Source: Afipia sp. 64-13 (GTDB lineage Bacteria; Pseudomonadota; Alphaproteobacteria; Rhizobiales; Xanthobacteraceae). Taken from it: a stretch of 32,091 nt of DNA. Positions 1-8,330 of the stretch are shown here, piece by piece; the first letter of the stretch is position 1; every line of letters begins with the position of its first letter. A model generated the notes under the pieces. It was not told the origin of the DNA. It saw only the letters and a list, made by a program, of their open reading frames with translations, and did no database searches. Location of the stretch: assembly GCA_001897755.1 (NCBI GenBank), contig MKUJ01000009.1, forward strand, positions 86,834 through 118,924, read 5' to 3'. The translations under genes were made by a program, and so were the position numbers.

Positions 1-1
1 C

Positions 2-466
2 CGCGGCGCGGTCTGCGGAGGTCCGTTCGGCCAGCCCCGCGAGATCGCCAGTCTGGATGAGGTCGTTCTGATCGTGCGCCGGGCCTCGGGCGTGTCGTTC
101 GACCACGCCCTGCCGTCCTTCCATCTGTACGGAACGGATATCGTGCTCGAAGCACGCAAGGCCGGTCTGAAATCCTACGCGATCGATCTTCCCGTCATCC
201 ACAACAGCAAGGCGAATGTCCATCTCGACCAGACCTATGTCGCGGCTTACCGCTTCATGGTCCGCAAATGGAAAGCGCTGCTTCCCTGGCCGACCGTGAT
301 CGTTCAGCTAAGGGACAATCCGCTGACATTGCAGCTTCGCCGTATCCGGCTGCGATACAAGGCGCTGCGCCGCGCATCCACGCTGCATCCCATGCTGGAA
401 TTCCCGGAAACGAAGGCGCGAGAGCTGGGGTTTGCGCCGGCGGAAGAGACGCGGGAGACGGCTTGA
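2..466 (+). CDS. Glycosyltransferase, C-terminal part (5' end outside window)
   Basis: The frame is open from the first bases of the window, so the true start lies upstream and only about 154 residues are visible. The segment reads like the end of a GT-A-fold, StrF/GT2-like glycosyltransferase: an L-D-E-V-V-L-I-V-R-R stretch, then a phenylalanine-aspartate followed by P-S-F-H-L-Y-G-T-D, a region rich in A and G, and an H-N-S motif, as in transferases that read 'FD..LP.FHLYG.D...A...G......VIHNS'. The tail is basic (many R and K) and could lie on the membrane. It probably adds a sugar to the lipid-linked repeat unit of the polysaccharide made by the following genes. It is convergent with the methyltransferase gene at 516-1490, with 49 bases between them. 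The donor and acceptor sugars cannot be read from the sequence. Confidence 0.7.
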   Translation, partial: RGAVCGGPFGQPREIASLDEVVLIVRRASGVSFDHALPSFHLYGTDIVLEARKAGLKSYAIDLPVIHNSKANVHLDQTYVAAYRFMVRKWKALLPWPTVIVQLRDNPLTLQLRRIRLRYKALRRASTLHPMLEFPETKARELGFAPAEETRETA

Positions 467-515
467 ACCGCCCGGCGCCCCTGCTCGAATGGACCGATGC
501 TCCTATCGCCGCCCG

Positions 516-1490
516 TCAGGTGTGACGCGGCGGCGCCGGTGCAGCCGATCCGCTCCATCTGCCTTTCCGCATTGGCGCGGCAAATGCCGGATTCGACATC
601 ATCCCGCGGAAGGCTTCGGCATCGACGGTATCGGGATTGATCAGGATACGGTCGTCGCGATATTTCCAGCGGACCCGCGATGAATGGAAGCTGTAGCCGA
701 TGCTGCGATAGGCATACGGACTGACGAAGCCGTGAAGCATTTTCTTCCACTTCGAGATGTTGTCCCTGTTCCAGGCGGACCAGTTGCCGGTTTCAAATCT
801 CGCCCAGGTATCGTCATAGTCGGACTGGATCACACTCAGCGGGATGTCGCCGGCGGCCTTCTTCGAGAGGATCAGCATCATCATCTGATCCTCGAATGGA
901 ATTTCATTCCGCCGCTTGAGATCGACCGGACGCCTGATCAGGCTCCACATCTTCGGGCGGGACAGATTGACCAGAAAGACGCTGGTGTCCTCGAAGCCGT
1001 TTCGCTTGCTGAAAAGGCTGTAGAAGAATTCCGGCGAGAATTGATAGAGCCCGTGCGAGGGAAACCCGTTCGCGTTGGTCCCGATCAGGACGTGGCCGCC
1101 CGGCTTGACCAAATTCACGATGTTGTCGACCACCTGCGCGACGTTGAAGATGTGTTCGATCGAACCGAAATCGAGGAACGTATCGAATTGCCCGCGCAGG
1201 TCCTGCGGGATCGGACGATTGAAATCATGAATCAGCGATGCGCCTTCGAAGGCGGAAGCGTCGATCGATGTGATGTTCTCGGCGCCGAGTTTGCACAGCA
1301 GCGGCTCGCAATAGGCGCCCACCGCGATGGACTCGTCATATGCGGCGCCGACATTCTCCCGCACCACATCATATTCCTGTTTCCAGAAATGGATCTCGTG
1401 CCGTCCCAGCGTGACCGTGTTGCGGAAGTTGAATTTGTAAACCCGGCTTGCGAAGCTCAGAGCCCGGAGACCTGTCAGATCGATACCCAC
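516..1490 (-). CDS. Class I SAM-dependent methyltransferase-like protein
   Basis: A 324-residue protein starting with GTG at 1490, chosen because AGGAG lies seven bases upstream. The fold signals of a Rossmann methyltransferase are present but loose: I-T-S-I-D-A-S near residue 76 (end of strand 2, acidic residue for the ribose), F-D-T-F-L-D-F-G-S-I-E-H near 103-112 (strand 4 with the usual E-H), and L-V-K-P-G-G-H-V-L-I near 127-136 (strand 5 loop). The glycine-rich motif I is degenerate. In polysaccharide loci such proteins O-methylate sugars or modify precursors; the substrate is unknown. The gene follows the glycosyltransferase-like gene at 1545-2576 by 54 bases on the same strand, so the two probably share a transcript from the 2577-2910 spacer. 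The last 25 residues are rich in A, P, R and G and lie outside the fold. Confidence 0.7.
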   Translation of the reverse strand: MGIDLTGLRALSFASRVYKFNFRNTVTLGRHEIHFWKQEYDVVRENVGAAYDESIAVGAYCEPLLCKLGAENITSIDASAFEGASLIHDFNRPIPQDLRGQFDTFLDFGSIEHIFNVAQVVDNIVNLVKPGGHVLIGTNANGFPSHGLYQFSPEFFYSLFSKRNGFEDTSVFLVNLSRPKMWSLIRRPVDLKRRNEIPFEDQMMMLILSKKAAGDIPLSVIQSDYDDTWARFETGNWSAWNRDNISKWKKMLHGFVSPYAYRSIGYSFHSSRVRWKYRDDRILINPDTVDAEAFRGMMSNPAFAAPMRKGRWSGSAAPAPPRHT

Positions 1491-1544
1491 GATTGACTCC
1501 TGTCGATTCCAGCCGCGATGCGAATATCGCCGCGAGCGGCGGCA

Positions 1545-2576
1545 TCACCGCGCCAGCGAACTCTGCGCCTTCGTAAAACCGGAGCGCGCGTAATACACTC
1601 TTCTGCGCATCCCGCGCGCGATCCGCAGACTTTCGCGCGCCATGGATGACAGCACCGAAGGCGGAAGAACGATCGGCCCCTGCGGTTCGAGCCACGCGCG
1701 CACCTGCGCATGCGCGGGCCCGAGCGTCGCCAGCAGTCGGTCCCAAAGCTCCGGATTCATCGAATCGTGAAAATGCAGAACGCTGACGTCCGCAACCCTG
1801 GCGGCGTCGTAGTTCGCCGGCAGATGGCTGCACACCGGAAAATTGCTCGAATCCGGCAACGCCTTCCAGGCAAGCCCCAGCCGGATGACGGTCAAGCCGA
1901 GCACCACCTGATCCATGAAATGGACCTGGGAGTGGGTTCGCGCCACCCGCCGATCAAGAAATATCTTGAAGTCGCCGAGAAACTCCCTGCCGAACCGGGC
2001 CGCGCGGCGGTACACGTAAAGGCCCGCATTCCAGTAGAAGCGGATGCGATGGCCATCGCCGGTGTACAGCCACGGCAATTGGTCGGCGTCCTTGTCGATG
2101 ACGGCGGCGGATCGCTGCCAGAACGGATCGTTCGGGTCGGTCTCTCCCCTGGAGCCGATCACCCCGGCATCGGGAGCGCTGGCGAGAAAATCCACGCCGG
2201 GCTGCAGTTCGAGACCGTTGGGCTCGCGCAGAAAGAGAATGTCGCTGTCCACCCACGCGATCGCCTCGGTGGAGACATGCTGCTCGACCGCCGCGATCGC
2301 TTCCGCCTTGTTCATATAATGGTGCCAGGCATACGGATTATGCGGAGACACCTGAAGATGCCTGATGCCGAGCTCCGCCATGCGGCGGCGCGTCTGGAAT
2401 GATAGCGGCGGCGTCATGCGCGGCGTCACCGCCACAACCTCCAGATTCGCAAAGCGGCCGCCGAAGCGTCGGAGGCTCTCGACCATCCGGATTGTCAGGG
2501 GTTCGAGCAATCCCGATTCGATGCAGACGACGATCGTCATCGAAAGCGGCCTGCGAGGAGCCCGATAGTCTTCCAT
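1545..2576 (-). CDS. GT-A-like glycosyltransferase, family not recognised
   Basis: A 343-residue protein. The frame stays open upstream to 2714, but ATG at 2576 fits best because GGAG stands ten bases before it and the 46 upstream residues look non-coding. An N-terminal strand (M-T-I-V-V-C-I-E-S-G near residue 13) leads into a nucleotide-sugar-binding type fold. W-V-D-S-D-I-L-F-L near residues 108-116 is a good DxD metal-binding motif, and Y-W-N-A-G-L-Y-V-Y near 181-189 resembles the 'FNSG' strand that follows the DxD in many such enzymes. There is no signal peptide or clear membrane segment, so it would act at the cytoplasmic face. It is the first gene of a minus-strand pair with the methyltransferase. 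Assignment to a CAZy family is not possible by eye; a non-transferase sugar-binding role is less likely. Confidence 0.65.
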   Translation of the reverse strand: MEDYRAPRRPLSMTIVVCIESGLLEPLTIRMVESLRRFGGRFANLEVVAVTPRMTPPLSFQTRRRMAELGIRHLQVSPHNPYAWHHYMNKAEAIAAVEQHVSTEAIAWVDSDILFLREPNGLELQPGVDFLASAPDAGVIGSRGETDPNDPFWQRSAAVIDKDADQLPWLYTGDGHRIRFYWNAGLYVYRRAARFGREFLGDFKIFLDRRVARTHSQVHFMDQVVLGLTVIRLGLAWKALPDSSNFPVCSHLPANYDAARVADVSVLHFHDSMNPELWDRLLATLGPAHAQVRAWLEPQGPIVLPPSVLSSMARESLRIARGMRRRVYYARSGFTKAQSSLAR

Positions 2577-2910
2577 TGGAGACGTGCTCCCTACGACAAT
2601 CCCCGCTCCGACATTCTTCCGGGCGCGAATGCCGACATTCCGCCGAAAGCCGCCCCCGGCATGTCTGCGATGCCCGAGGATGATGTCAGGGGTCGGATGA
2701 TAGTTGAACGTCAATTAATGACAATATATAATTTATTTAAATTGGCCTGCTATTTAATTGGCAGGGAAAAGCGTCGAACCCGAGGCGCCCCGCCGCGCCG
2801 GACAGTCCCGGCCCGCATGCACGATGGCAGCGTTCGCCCTGAAACAATGGAGACATCGGATCATGACCCGGTATGGCGAAGCGCGTCAGGTCAGGGATTG
2901 AGAGGACCCC
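2577..2910. promoter_or_regulatory. Divergent promoter region with AT-rich island
   Basis: This 334-base spacer separates the minus-strand pair (start 2576) from the plus-strand epimerase gene (TTG start 2911). Bases 2712-2762 are strikingly AT-rich compared with the surroundings and include ATTAAT, TATATAATTTATTTAAATT and ATTTAATTG (2752-2760). The rest is ordinary GC-rich DNA without a convincing gene. The island contains the -10 of the promoter listed separately and leaves an untranslated leader of about 170 bases before the TTG start. Confidence 0.6.
2704..2732 (+). promoter_or_regulatory. Predicted sigma-70 promoter for the RfbC-like gene
   Basis: TTGAAC at 2704-2709 and a perfect TATAAT at 2727-2732 are separated by exactly 17 bases. 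The -10 lies inside the AT-rich island, and the direction matches the RfbC-like gene at 2911. This is a pattern match, not a mapped start site. Confidence 0.55.
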
Positions 2911-3441
2911 TTGCGGTTTTACCCGACAGGTCTGCGGGACGCCGTTCTCATTCAACTGGATCCGGTGCGCGACAGGCGCGGCTTGTTCGCCCGCAACTTC
3001 TGCGCGGACGAATTTGCCGCACACGGGCTGGAAACCAATTTCCCGCAACACAGCCTCTCGGTTTCGATACGCAAGGGCACGCTGCGAGGCATGCATTATC
3101 AGCGCGATCCTCACGGCGAGGTCAAACTGGTCCGCTGCAGCCGGGGCGCCATTCTGGATGTCATCATCGACATCAGGACGGATTCGCCGACATTTCGCCG
3201 CTGGCAGGAATTCGAGCTGTCGCCCGGCAGCGGCCGCGAACTCTATATTCCGAAAGGGTTCGCCCACGGCTTTCAGACCCTCAGCGACGATGTCGAGGTG
3301 AGCTATCTGATTTCCGCGCCATACCGACCGGAATCGGCCCACGGCGTGCGTTACGACGATCCGGCGTTCGGAATCACCTGGCCGTTCCCGGTCACGGAGA
3401 TTTCCGAAAAGGATCTGCACTGGCCCGACTTCCCCGCATAG
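2911..3441 (+). CDS. RfbC/RmlC-like dTDP-sugar epimerase (first of two paralogues)
   Basis: A 176-residue cupin of the dTDP-4-dehydrorhamnose 3,5-epimerase family. It starts with TTG at 2911, preceded by AGAGGA at a good distance. The family residues are in place: R-G-M-H-Y-Q with H62 (catalytic base), K72 in E-V-K-L-V-R, F-A-H-G with H119, Y138 in S-A-P-Y-R-P, and D-D-P near 149-151. The full set argues for an active epimerase acting on a 4-keto-6-deoxy nucleotide sugar. It differs clearly from the RmlC at 14524-15084 (MHYQ against LHFQ), and it sits by the SDR/DUF4910 module rather than the rml operon, so it may act on another 4-keto sugar. It is a single-gene unit with its own promoter, convergent with the DUF4910 gene. 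Confidence 0.82.
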   Translation: MRFYPTGLRDAVLIQLDPVRDRRGLFARNFCADEFAAHGLETNFPQHSLSVSIRKGTLRGMHYQRDPHGEVKLVRCSRGAILDVIIDIRTDSPTFRRWQEFELSPGSGRELYIPKGFAHGFQTLSDDVEVSYLISAPYRPESAHGVRYDDPAFGITWPFPVTEISEKDLHWPDFPA

Positions 3442-3472
3442 CCGCGTTGCTAACAACCTGTCGCAAAGCGGC
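3441..3472 (+). terminator. Hairpin after the RfbC-like gene
   Basis: GCCGCGTTGC at 3441-3450 pairs with GCAAAGCGGC at 3463-3472 with one mismatch around a 12-base loop, starting at the last base of the stop codon. Only three T residues follow, so this is a weak intrinsic terminator. Its place between two convergent genes supports a terminator role. Confidence 0.4.
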
Positions 3473-3491
3473 GTTTCCCGCGCCGGAGCAA

Positions 3492-4841
3492 TCAGCGCGG
3501 CGGCGCGGCGGGTTTCTCAGGCGCGGTATCGTGGCGGACCAGCAGGCCTTTATGCTCCAGCAACTGTGCCGTTCTTTGGATGACGGCGAACGGCAAGTTC
3601 GCGCGCTCGGCAATATCGAGTAGCGAGTGCGTCCCGTCCGACAGATTGAGAATCCAGAGCATCGCCATGTTGGCGGCCGCGGCGTCCTTGTCCCCGCCGA
3701 TCATGCCGTAAAGTCCGCGCCGCCCAAGCTGCGGCTCGCATTTCCGCACAGTGTTGCGATAGAGCGCATCGTTCTCGACGACATTGATCGCTTCGCTGAT
3801 CAGACGATAGGACACCGCCAGGTGCTCCGGAGCGATGAATTCGAGATTGTCGGCCGAGGTGTGATATTCGGGAATTTCGCCGAACCTGGAGCGCTGCAGC
3901 AGTCCCACCGGCAAATTGAAGCCGGGCGAGCAATACTGGCGCTCGTCATAACCATAGGGAGAAAAATCGAGGATCGCAGGCGACAACCCGCAGTGACGCA
4001 GGACATGGGCCATCGTCCGATCGATCGCGGCATCGCCGCGGCGACTCTTCTTGTAGGTCGGCCCGCCGCCGTCTCCCACCATCGACACCACCAATCCGTG
4101 CTTGATGAGCCGGCTCCGCGCTTCGTTGCGCGCCAGCCAGGCGATGGCGCCGATGGTTCCGGGCGCGAACAGGAAACGGTAGCTGTAGCGCGTCTTCACC
4201 CCCGCCATCCGCTTCGCAAGCTGCGTCAGCAACGCCACGCCCGAACAATTGTCGTTGGCGAGCGAGGGATGGCAGACATGGGCGGAGAGCAAGAACTCCT
4301 CGTCGGTCTCGCCTCTGTGCAGGTACTCGCCATAGGTCAGATGTCCGTCCGCGAGCCGGGAGTCGATCACCACCTCGTAGGTCTCATCGCGCAGGCTCTC
4401 GAGCAGACGATGAGGCATGCAGAATGCCCAGTTCTCGGCATAATAGGATGTCCGATAGGGAATGAGATCGGGCTGATCGGGCAGCGTATGAACGTGCCGC
4501 TTGAGTTGAGCCAGTGACACACGCTGGCGCACCGGCACGCTGTAGCTCATGACGTGCAGGTTCGACCTTGCGAAATCGACGATCTTTTCGCCCTGCTCGT
4601 TCCTGATATAGGCCTCGCGGATGTTCCACTCCTGCGGGATCACCCAGTCGAACACCGCCGTCCCGGTCGGAACGTCGTGAATCTCCAGCGGGATGTGCGC
4701 GCCGATCTCCCGCAGCGTTTCGCGCACGCCCTCGCCGGTGATGCTGCGACAGATCGGGTAAATCCGCGCGGCGAAATCGAAGATCTCCCTGCCGGTGCTC
4801 TCTCCAACACTGTTCTCGCGCAAGCTTCGCTGAACGTTCAT
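3492..4841 (-). CDS. DUF4910 / M28-aminopeptidase-like protein with winged-helix tail
   Basis: A 449-residue protein starting with ATG at 4841; this ATG overlaps the stop of the SDR gene as ATGA, which points to translational coupling. It matches the DUF2172/DUF4910 family: a peptidase-like core with H-V-C-H-P-S at 188-193, N-D-N around D197, G-T-I-G-A-I near 228-233, D-E-R-Q-Y-C near 299-304 and Y-H-T-S-A-D-N at 326-332. These are the positions of zinc ligands in M28-type aminopeptidases. The last ~60 residues (from about 390) form a winged-helix-like unit (L-L-D-I-A-E ... [10 protein letters not shown]). Members of this family sit in bacterial polysaccharide loci next to SDR and RfbC-like genes, and their reaction is not established to my knowledge. 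No signal peptide is seen, so it is cytoplasmic. It may hydrolyse an amide on an amino-sugar intermediate rather than a peptide; that is inference. Confidence 0.8.
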   Translation of the reverse strand: MNVQRSLRENSVGESTGREIFDFAARIYPICRSITGEGVRETLREIGAHIPLEIHDVPTGTAVFDWVIPQEWNIREAYIRNEQGEKIVDFARSNLHVMSYSVPVRQRVSLAQLKRHVHTLPDQPDLIPYRTSYYAENWAFCMPHRLLESLRDETYEVVIDSRLADGHLTYGEYLHRGETDEEFLLSAHVCHPSLANDNCSGVALLTQLAKRMAGVKTRYSYRFLFAPGTIGAIAWLARNEARSRLIKHGLVVSMVGDGGGPTYKKSRRGDAAIDRTMAHVLRHCGLSPAILDFSPYGYDERQYCSPGFNLPVGLLQRSRFGEIPEYHTSADNLEFIAPEHLAVSYRLISEAINVVENDALYRNTVRKCEPQLGRRGLYGMIGGDKDAAAANMAMLWILNLSDGTHSLLDIAERANLPFAVIQRTAQLLEHKGLLVRHDTAPEKPAAPPR

Positions 4842-5890
4842 GCCGTTGCTTTGAGCTGAAGCGGCACATGCCGCAATCCGGGGTCGAGCATTCCCTCCGC
4901 CAGCAGCTTCTTGATGTGGCCGATCCGCTGATAACGCGGCCCCTCGAACTCCTCGAGCGTCAGTCCCGACGAACGGTAAGCGTTGTAGAGTTGTTCGGCG
5001 CCCATGCGGGCATCCCATTGCGGCTTGAAGTCAGGCAGCACGCGACGGATCTTCTCGAAACTCACGCGGTACGAGCGCTTGTCGGGCCCCGCATCGTCCG
5101 CGAAGCCAAGGCTGCAATTCGGCACGACATCGGCCACGATCTCGGCCAGATCCCGAATGCGATAATTGTGAGCGGTCTGACCGACATTGAAAGCCTCGTT
5201 GAAAACCCGCTCGGCGGGCGCCTCCATGGCGGCGATGAACGCACGGGAGATATCCTCGATATGAACGATCGGCCGCCACGGCGTGCCGTCCGACTTCAGA
5301 TGGATCTGGCCCGTCGTCACCGCCCAGGCGACAAGATTGTTCAGAACGATGTCGAAGCGCAGCCGCGGCGACAGGCCATAAGCCGTCGCCGGACGCAGAT
5401 AGACCGGACAGAAGCCATCGCCGGCCAGTCGCGAGATATCGCGCTCGGACATCACCTTCGACTCGCCGTAGGCCGTCACGGGATTGAGCGCGCCGGTCTC
5501 ATCGATCATCCCTTCCCCCGCCTGCCCGTAATTGCTGCAGGATGAGGCGAGGATGAAGCGGCGAACCCCCGCCTGCTTGGCGAGTGTGGCAACCCGTACA
5601 CTGGCGCGGTGATTGATCTCGTCGGTGAGACCGGGCTTGAGATCGCCGAGCGGATCGTTGGACAACGCGGCCAGATGCAGCACCGCGTCGAAGCCGGCGA
5701 GATCGTCCGCCGAGACATCGCGGACATCCTTGCGGATCGTCGCCACCTCGCGGATCGGGCCGCCTCCGGCAAAAGTGCAGCGGGAATACAGATCGCTGTC
5801 GATACCGCGGACCTCGTGCCCCGCGCGGACCAGCATGGGAGTAAGAACCGTACCGATATAGCCAAGATGTCCGGTCACAATCACGCGCAT
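4838..5890 (-). CDS. NAD(P)-dependent sugar epimerase/dehydratase (extended SDR)
   Basis: A 350-residue extended short-chain dehydrogenase. It begins with the Rossmann motif V-T-G-H-L-G-Y-I-G (residues 5-13), then D31 for NAD ribose binding, L-H-L-A-A near 71-75, S-S-C-S-N-Y-G at 116-122, and the catalytic pair Y141 and K145 in A-Y-G-E-S-K. R-P-A-T-A-Y-G and the later I-V-H-I-E-D-I segment are normal for nucleotide-sugar epimerases and 4,6-dehydratases. Its product could be a 4-keto or epimerised sugar passed to the co-operonic DUF4910 protein and the RfbC-like enzyme. It is 69 bases downstream of wecC and overlaps the DUF4910 start by four bases. The substrate is not deducible. Confidence 0.82.
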   Translation of the reverse strand: MRVIVTGHLGYIGTVLTPMLVRAGHEVRGIDSDLYSRCTFAGGGPIREVATIRKDVRDVSADDLAGFDAVLHLAALSNDPLGDLKPGLTDEINHRASVRVATLAKQAGVRRFILASSCSNYGQAGEGMIDETGALNPVTAYGESKVMSERDISRLAGDGFCPVYLRPATAYGLSPRLRFDIVLNNLVAWAVTTGQIHLKSDGTPWRPIVHIEDISRAFIAAMEAPAERVFNEAFNVGQTAHNYRIRDLAEIVADVVPNCSLGFADDAGPDKRSYRVSFEKIRRVLPDFKPQWDARMGAEQLYNAYRSSGLTLEEFEGPRYQRIGHIKKLLAEGMLDPGLRHVPLQLKATA

Positions 5891-5959
5891 GAGTTTTCTC
5901 CGGTTCGATCATCATTTGTGAACGTCGCTCGTCTGCGCTGCCCGTCCATCCCGACCATC

Positions 5960-7219
5960 TCAGGTCCGAACCGGCATGTCCTGCCAGATGCCGCGCGTGT
6001 CGATCACATCGAGATGGCGGCGCTCGGCGAGCGGCGCCATTTTGAATTCGTCGTGATCGACCAGAAGAAGGGCGATCTCGCAGCTATGCAGGGCCTGATC
6101 GATCTCCATCATCTCCACTCCATGCTTGGCGAGCACGGGCGGGAGCTGACGCAGATTCGGCTCGACGATCTTGATCCGCGGTCCGTATTTTTCCGCGAGA
6201 TGCGAGGCGATTTCCAGCGCCGGACTTTCCCGCAGATCATCGACATTGGCCTTGAAGGCCAAACCGCAACAGGCGACGTTGGCGTAGGGATGATCCTCGA
6301 TCAGCGCGACGGCGCGTTCGATGATCAGCGCCGTCTTGCGATTGTTCACCTCGCGGCTGGTCTTCATGACCCTGGCGAGTTCCGGCACGGCATCGATGAT
6401 GAACCAGGGATCGATCGCGATGCAATGTCCTCCGACGCCCGGTCCCGGCCGCAACACATTCACGCGCGGGTGACGATTGGCCAGATCGATGACCTCCCAG
6501 ACGTTGATGTCATAGTGATCGCAAATGATGGAAAGCTCGTTGGCGAAGGCGATGTTGGTGTCCCGGTAGGCGTTTTCGGTCAGTTTCACCAGTTCGGCGG
6601 CTCGCGCCGTCGTCGCCACGCATGCGCCGCGCACAAACATCTTGTAGAAGCGCTGGGCGCGCCGCGCGCACATCGTGGTGATGCCGCCGATGCAGCGGTC
6701 GTTGTTGACCAGCTCGGAGATGATCCGTCCCGGCAGCACCCGCTCCGGACAATACGCGACCGAAATCGAAGCTTTGCCATTGGGCGGCCCGACGCTCAGG
6801 TCGGGGCGTCGCTCCACGATCCTTTGGGCGATCTTCTCCGTCGTGCCGACCGGCGACGTCGATTCCAGAATCACCAGATTTCCCGGAGCGAGAAGATCGA
6901 CGATATGATCGACCGCGGCCATCACACAGCTCAGATCCGGCCGGTTTTCGGAATCGATCGGAGTCGGCACCGCGATCATGAACACGTCCGCCGCCTCGGG
7001 CTCGGTCGTGACCGTCAACGAGCCGTTGGACACGACCTTCTGCACCAGACCGTCGAGGTCCGGTTCGGCGATATGGATGGCGCCGGAGGCGACCGTCTTG
7101 ACGATACTCGCGTTGGTATCGATCCCGACGACCCGCATCCCCCGACTGGCGATGAGCGCCGCCGTGGGCAATCCGATATATCCGAGGCCGATAACCGCCA
7201 CCTTCTGAAATTCAGGCAT
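5960..7219 (-). CDS. wecC: UDP-N-acetyl-D-mannosamine dehydrogenase
   Basis: A 419-residue UDP-sugar 6-dehydrogenase that oxidises UDP-ManNAc to UDP-ManNAcA with two NAD+. Seen in order: Rossmann motif G-L-G-Y-I-G at 11-16, D34, T-P-I near 86-88 (an ADP-binding turn), E-S-T-S-P-V-G-T near 119-126, Y-C-P-E-R at 156-160, the central K-L-T-E-N-A-Y-R-D helix at 212-220, the catalytic cysteine C266 in G-V-G-G-H-C, and G-L-A-F-K in the C-terminal domain. The Y-C-P-E-R-V-L-P-G and G-G-H-C-I-A-I-D-P-W features favour the WecC branch over UDP-glucose dehydrogenase. It overlaps the end of wecB by eight bases. The product is the donor for the WecG-type transferase at the head of the operon. Confidence 0.92.
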   Translation of the reverse strand: MPEFQKVAVIGLGYIGLPTAALIASRGMRVVGIDTNASIVKTVASGAIHIAEPDLDGLVQKVVSNGSLTVTTEPEAADVFMIAVPTPIDSENRPDLSCVMAAVDHIVDLLAPGNLVILESTSPVGTTEKIAQRIVERRPDLSVGPPNGKASISVAYCPERVLPGRIISELVNNDRCIGGITTMCARRAQRFYKMFVRGACVATTARAAELVKLTENAYRDTNIAFANELSIICDHYDINVWEVIDLANRHPRVNVLRPGPGVGGHCIAIDPWFIIDAVPELARVMKTSREVNNRKTALIIERAVALIEDHPYANVACCGLAFKANVDDLRESPALEIASHLAEKYGPRIKIVEPNLRQLPPVLAKHGVEMMEIDQALHSCEIALLLVDHDEFKMAPLAERRHLDVIDTRGIWQDMPVRT

Positions 7220-8330
7220 CGAGAACCGCCCTCACGATACGCTCGCTCGCATGGCCGTCCCCGAACGGATTGTGGGCGCGGGCCATCGCCAGATAGTGAT
7301 TGTCGTCGTCGAGCAGACGGACGGTTTCGTCCACGATCCTGCTGGTGCTTGCGCCGACGAGGCGGGCCGTGCCGGCTTCAACGCCTTCGGGCCGCTCGGT
7401 GGTCTCGCGCATCACAAGAACAGGCTTGCCGAGCGTCGGCGCCTCCTCCTGAACGCCGCCGGAATCCGTCAGAACGAGATAGGACAGGGAAAGCAGGCTG
7501 ACGAAGTCGGTATATTCCTGCGGGGATATCAGTTCGACGCGAGGATGATCGGAAAAGCGTGCCGACAGCACGTCATGCACGTTCGGATTGGGGTGGACCG
7601 GAAGGACGATCGCGACATCTTCGCGGCGGAGGATTTCCAGAAGCGCTTCGACGATGTTGAGCACGCCGGACCCGAAATTCTCGCGGCGATGGCACGTCAC
7701 CAGAATGATGCGCCGGTTTCCGTGCTTTGCCGTGATGCTCTTCCAGCGGGACGCCAGATGCGGATCGGCATCGACCATGGATTTGGCGGCGAGCAACGCA
7801 TCGACGACCGTATTCCCGGTCACGTGGATGCGGTCCGTCGGGATGTTCTCGCGCCGCAGCGCCTCGGCGGCGCGCTCGGTGGGAGCAAAATGCTGATCGG
7901 CGATGGCGCCGACGATCTTGCGATTCACTTCCTCGGGCCAGGGCGCATAGATGTCGCCGCTCCTCAACCCGGCCTCGACATGCGACACCGGAATCCGGCG
8001 GTAGTAGCAGGCCAGCGTGCCGGCCATCGCGGTCGTGGTGTCGCCCTGAACGATGACCCGGCTCGGATGCATCTTGTCGAGAACGTCGCCGATCCCTTCG
8101 AGCAATCGCGCCGTAAGCCGGTCCAGCGATTGGTTGACCGTCATGACGTTGAGATCGACGTCGGGCACGATGTGGGTCAGCTTCAGAACCTGATCGAGCA
8201 TATGCCGATGCTGCGCCGTCGCGCAGACCGTGACGGTCGCGTCGTGCTCGATTTTCAGACGGTTGATGACCGGGAAAAGCTTGATCGCCTCCGGGCGTGT
8301 TCCCAACACAACGAAGAAATGCTTCTTCAT
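7212..8330 (-). CDS. wecB: UDP-N-acetylglucosamine 2-epimerase (non-hydrolysing)
   Basis: A 372-residue enzyme that converts UDP-GlcNAc to UDP-ManNAc, the substrate of wecC. The start ATG at 8330 shares ATGA with the stop of the upstream wecG-like gene; open frame beyond this is not coding. Family motifs: G-T-R-P-E-A-I-K at 10-17, Q-G-D-T-T-T near 95-100, H-V-E-A-G-L-R at 117-123, W-P-E-E-V-N-R near 131-137, T-C-H-R-R-E-N at 212-218, and L-T-D-S-G-G-V-Q-E-E-A from 287, followed by R-E-T-T-E-R-P-E-G. The length is typical. Overlaps on both sides show one tightly coupled transcript from 9127 down to 3492. Confidence 0.94.
   Translation of the reverse strand: MKKHFFVVLGTRPEAIKLFPVINRLKIEHDATVTVCATAQHRHMLDQVLKLTHIVPDVDLNVMTVNQSLDRLTARLLEGIGDVLDKMHPSRVIVQGDTTTAMAGTLACYYRRIPVSHVEAGLRSGDIYAPWPEEVNRKIVGAIADQHFAPTERAAEALRRENIPTDRIHVTGNTVVDALLAAKSMVDADPHLASRWKSITAKHGNRRIILVTCHRRENFGSGVLNIVEALLEILRREDVAIVLPVHPNPNVHDVLSARFSDHPRVELISPQEYTDFVSLLSLSYLVLTDSGGVQEEAPTLGKPVLVMRETTERPEGVEAGTARLVGASTSRIVDETVRLLDDDNHYLAMARAHNPFGDGHASERIVRAVLDA

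Noticed and set aside
684-1496. Plus-strand frame opposite the methyltransferase
   Set aside because: Antisense shadow. The minus frame has AGGAG plus a start and methyltransferase-like motifs, which the plus frame lacks.
2911-3441. Treating the first RfbC-like gene as a plain duplicate of rmlC
   Set aside because: The two differ clearly in sequence and context, and the first has its own promoter, so a different substrate is more likely than redundancy.
3492-4841. A secreted aminopeptidase
   Set aside because: No signal peptide, the context is nucleotide-sugar synthesis, and the gene is coupled to an SDR; the family name reflects fold only.
5609-7501. Long plus-strand open frame opposite wecC and the SDR gene
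   Set aside because: It is antisense to two genes with complete catalytic motifs, and its translation is rich in D, R and H without any domain; this is the usual mirror frame of GC-rich coding DNA.
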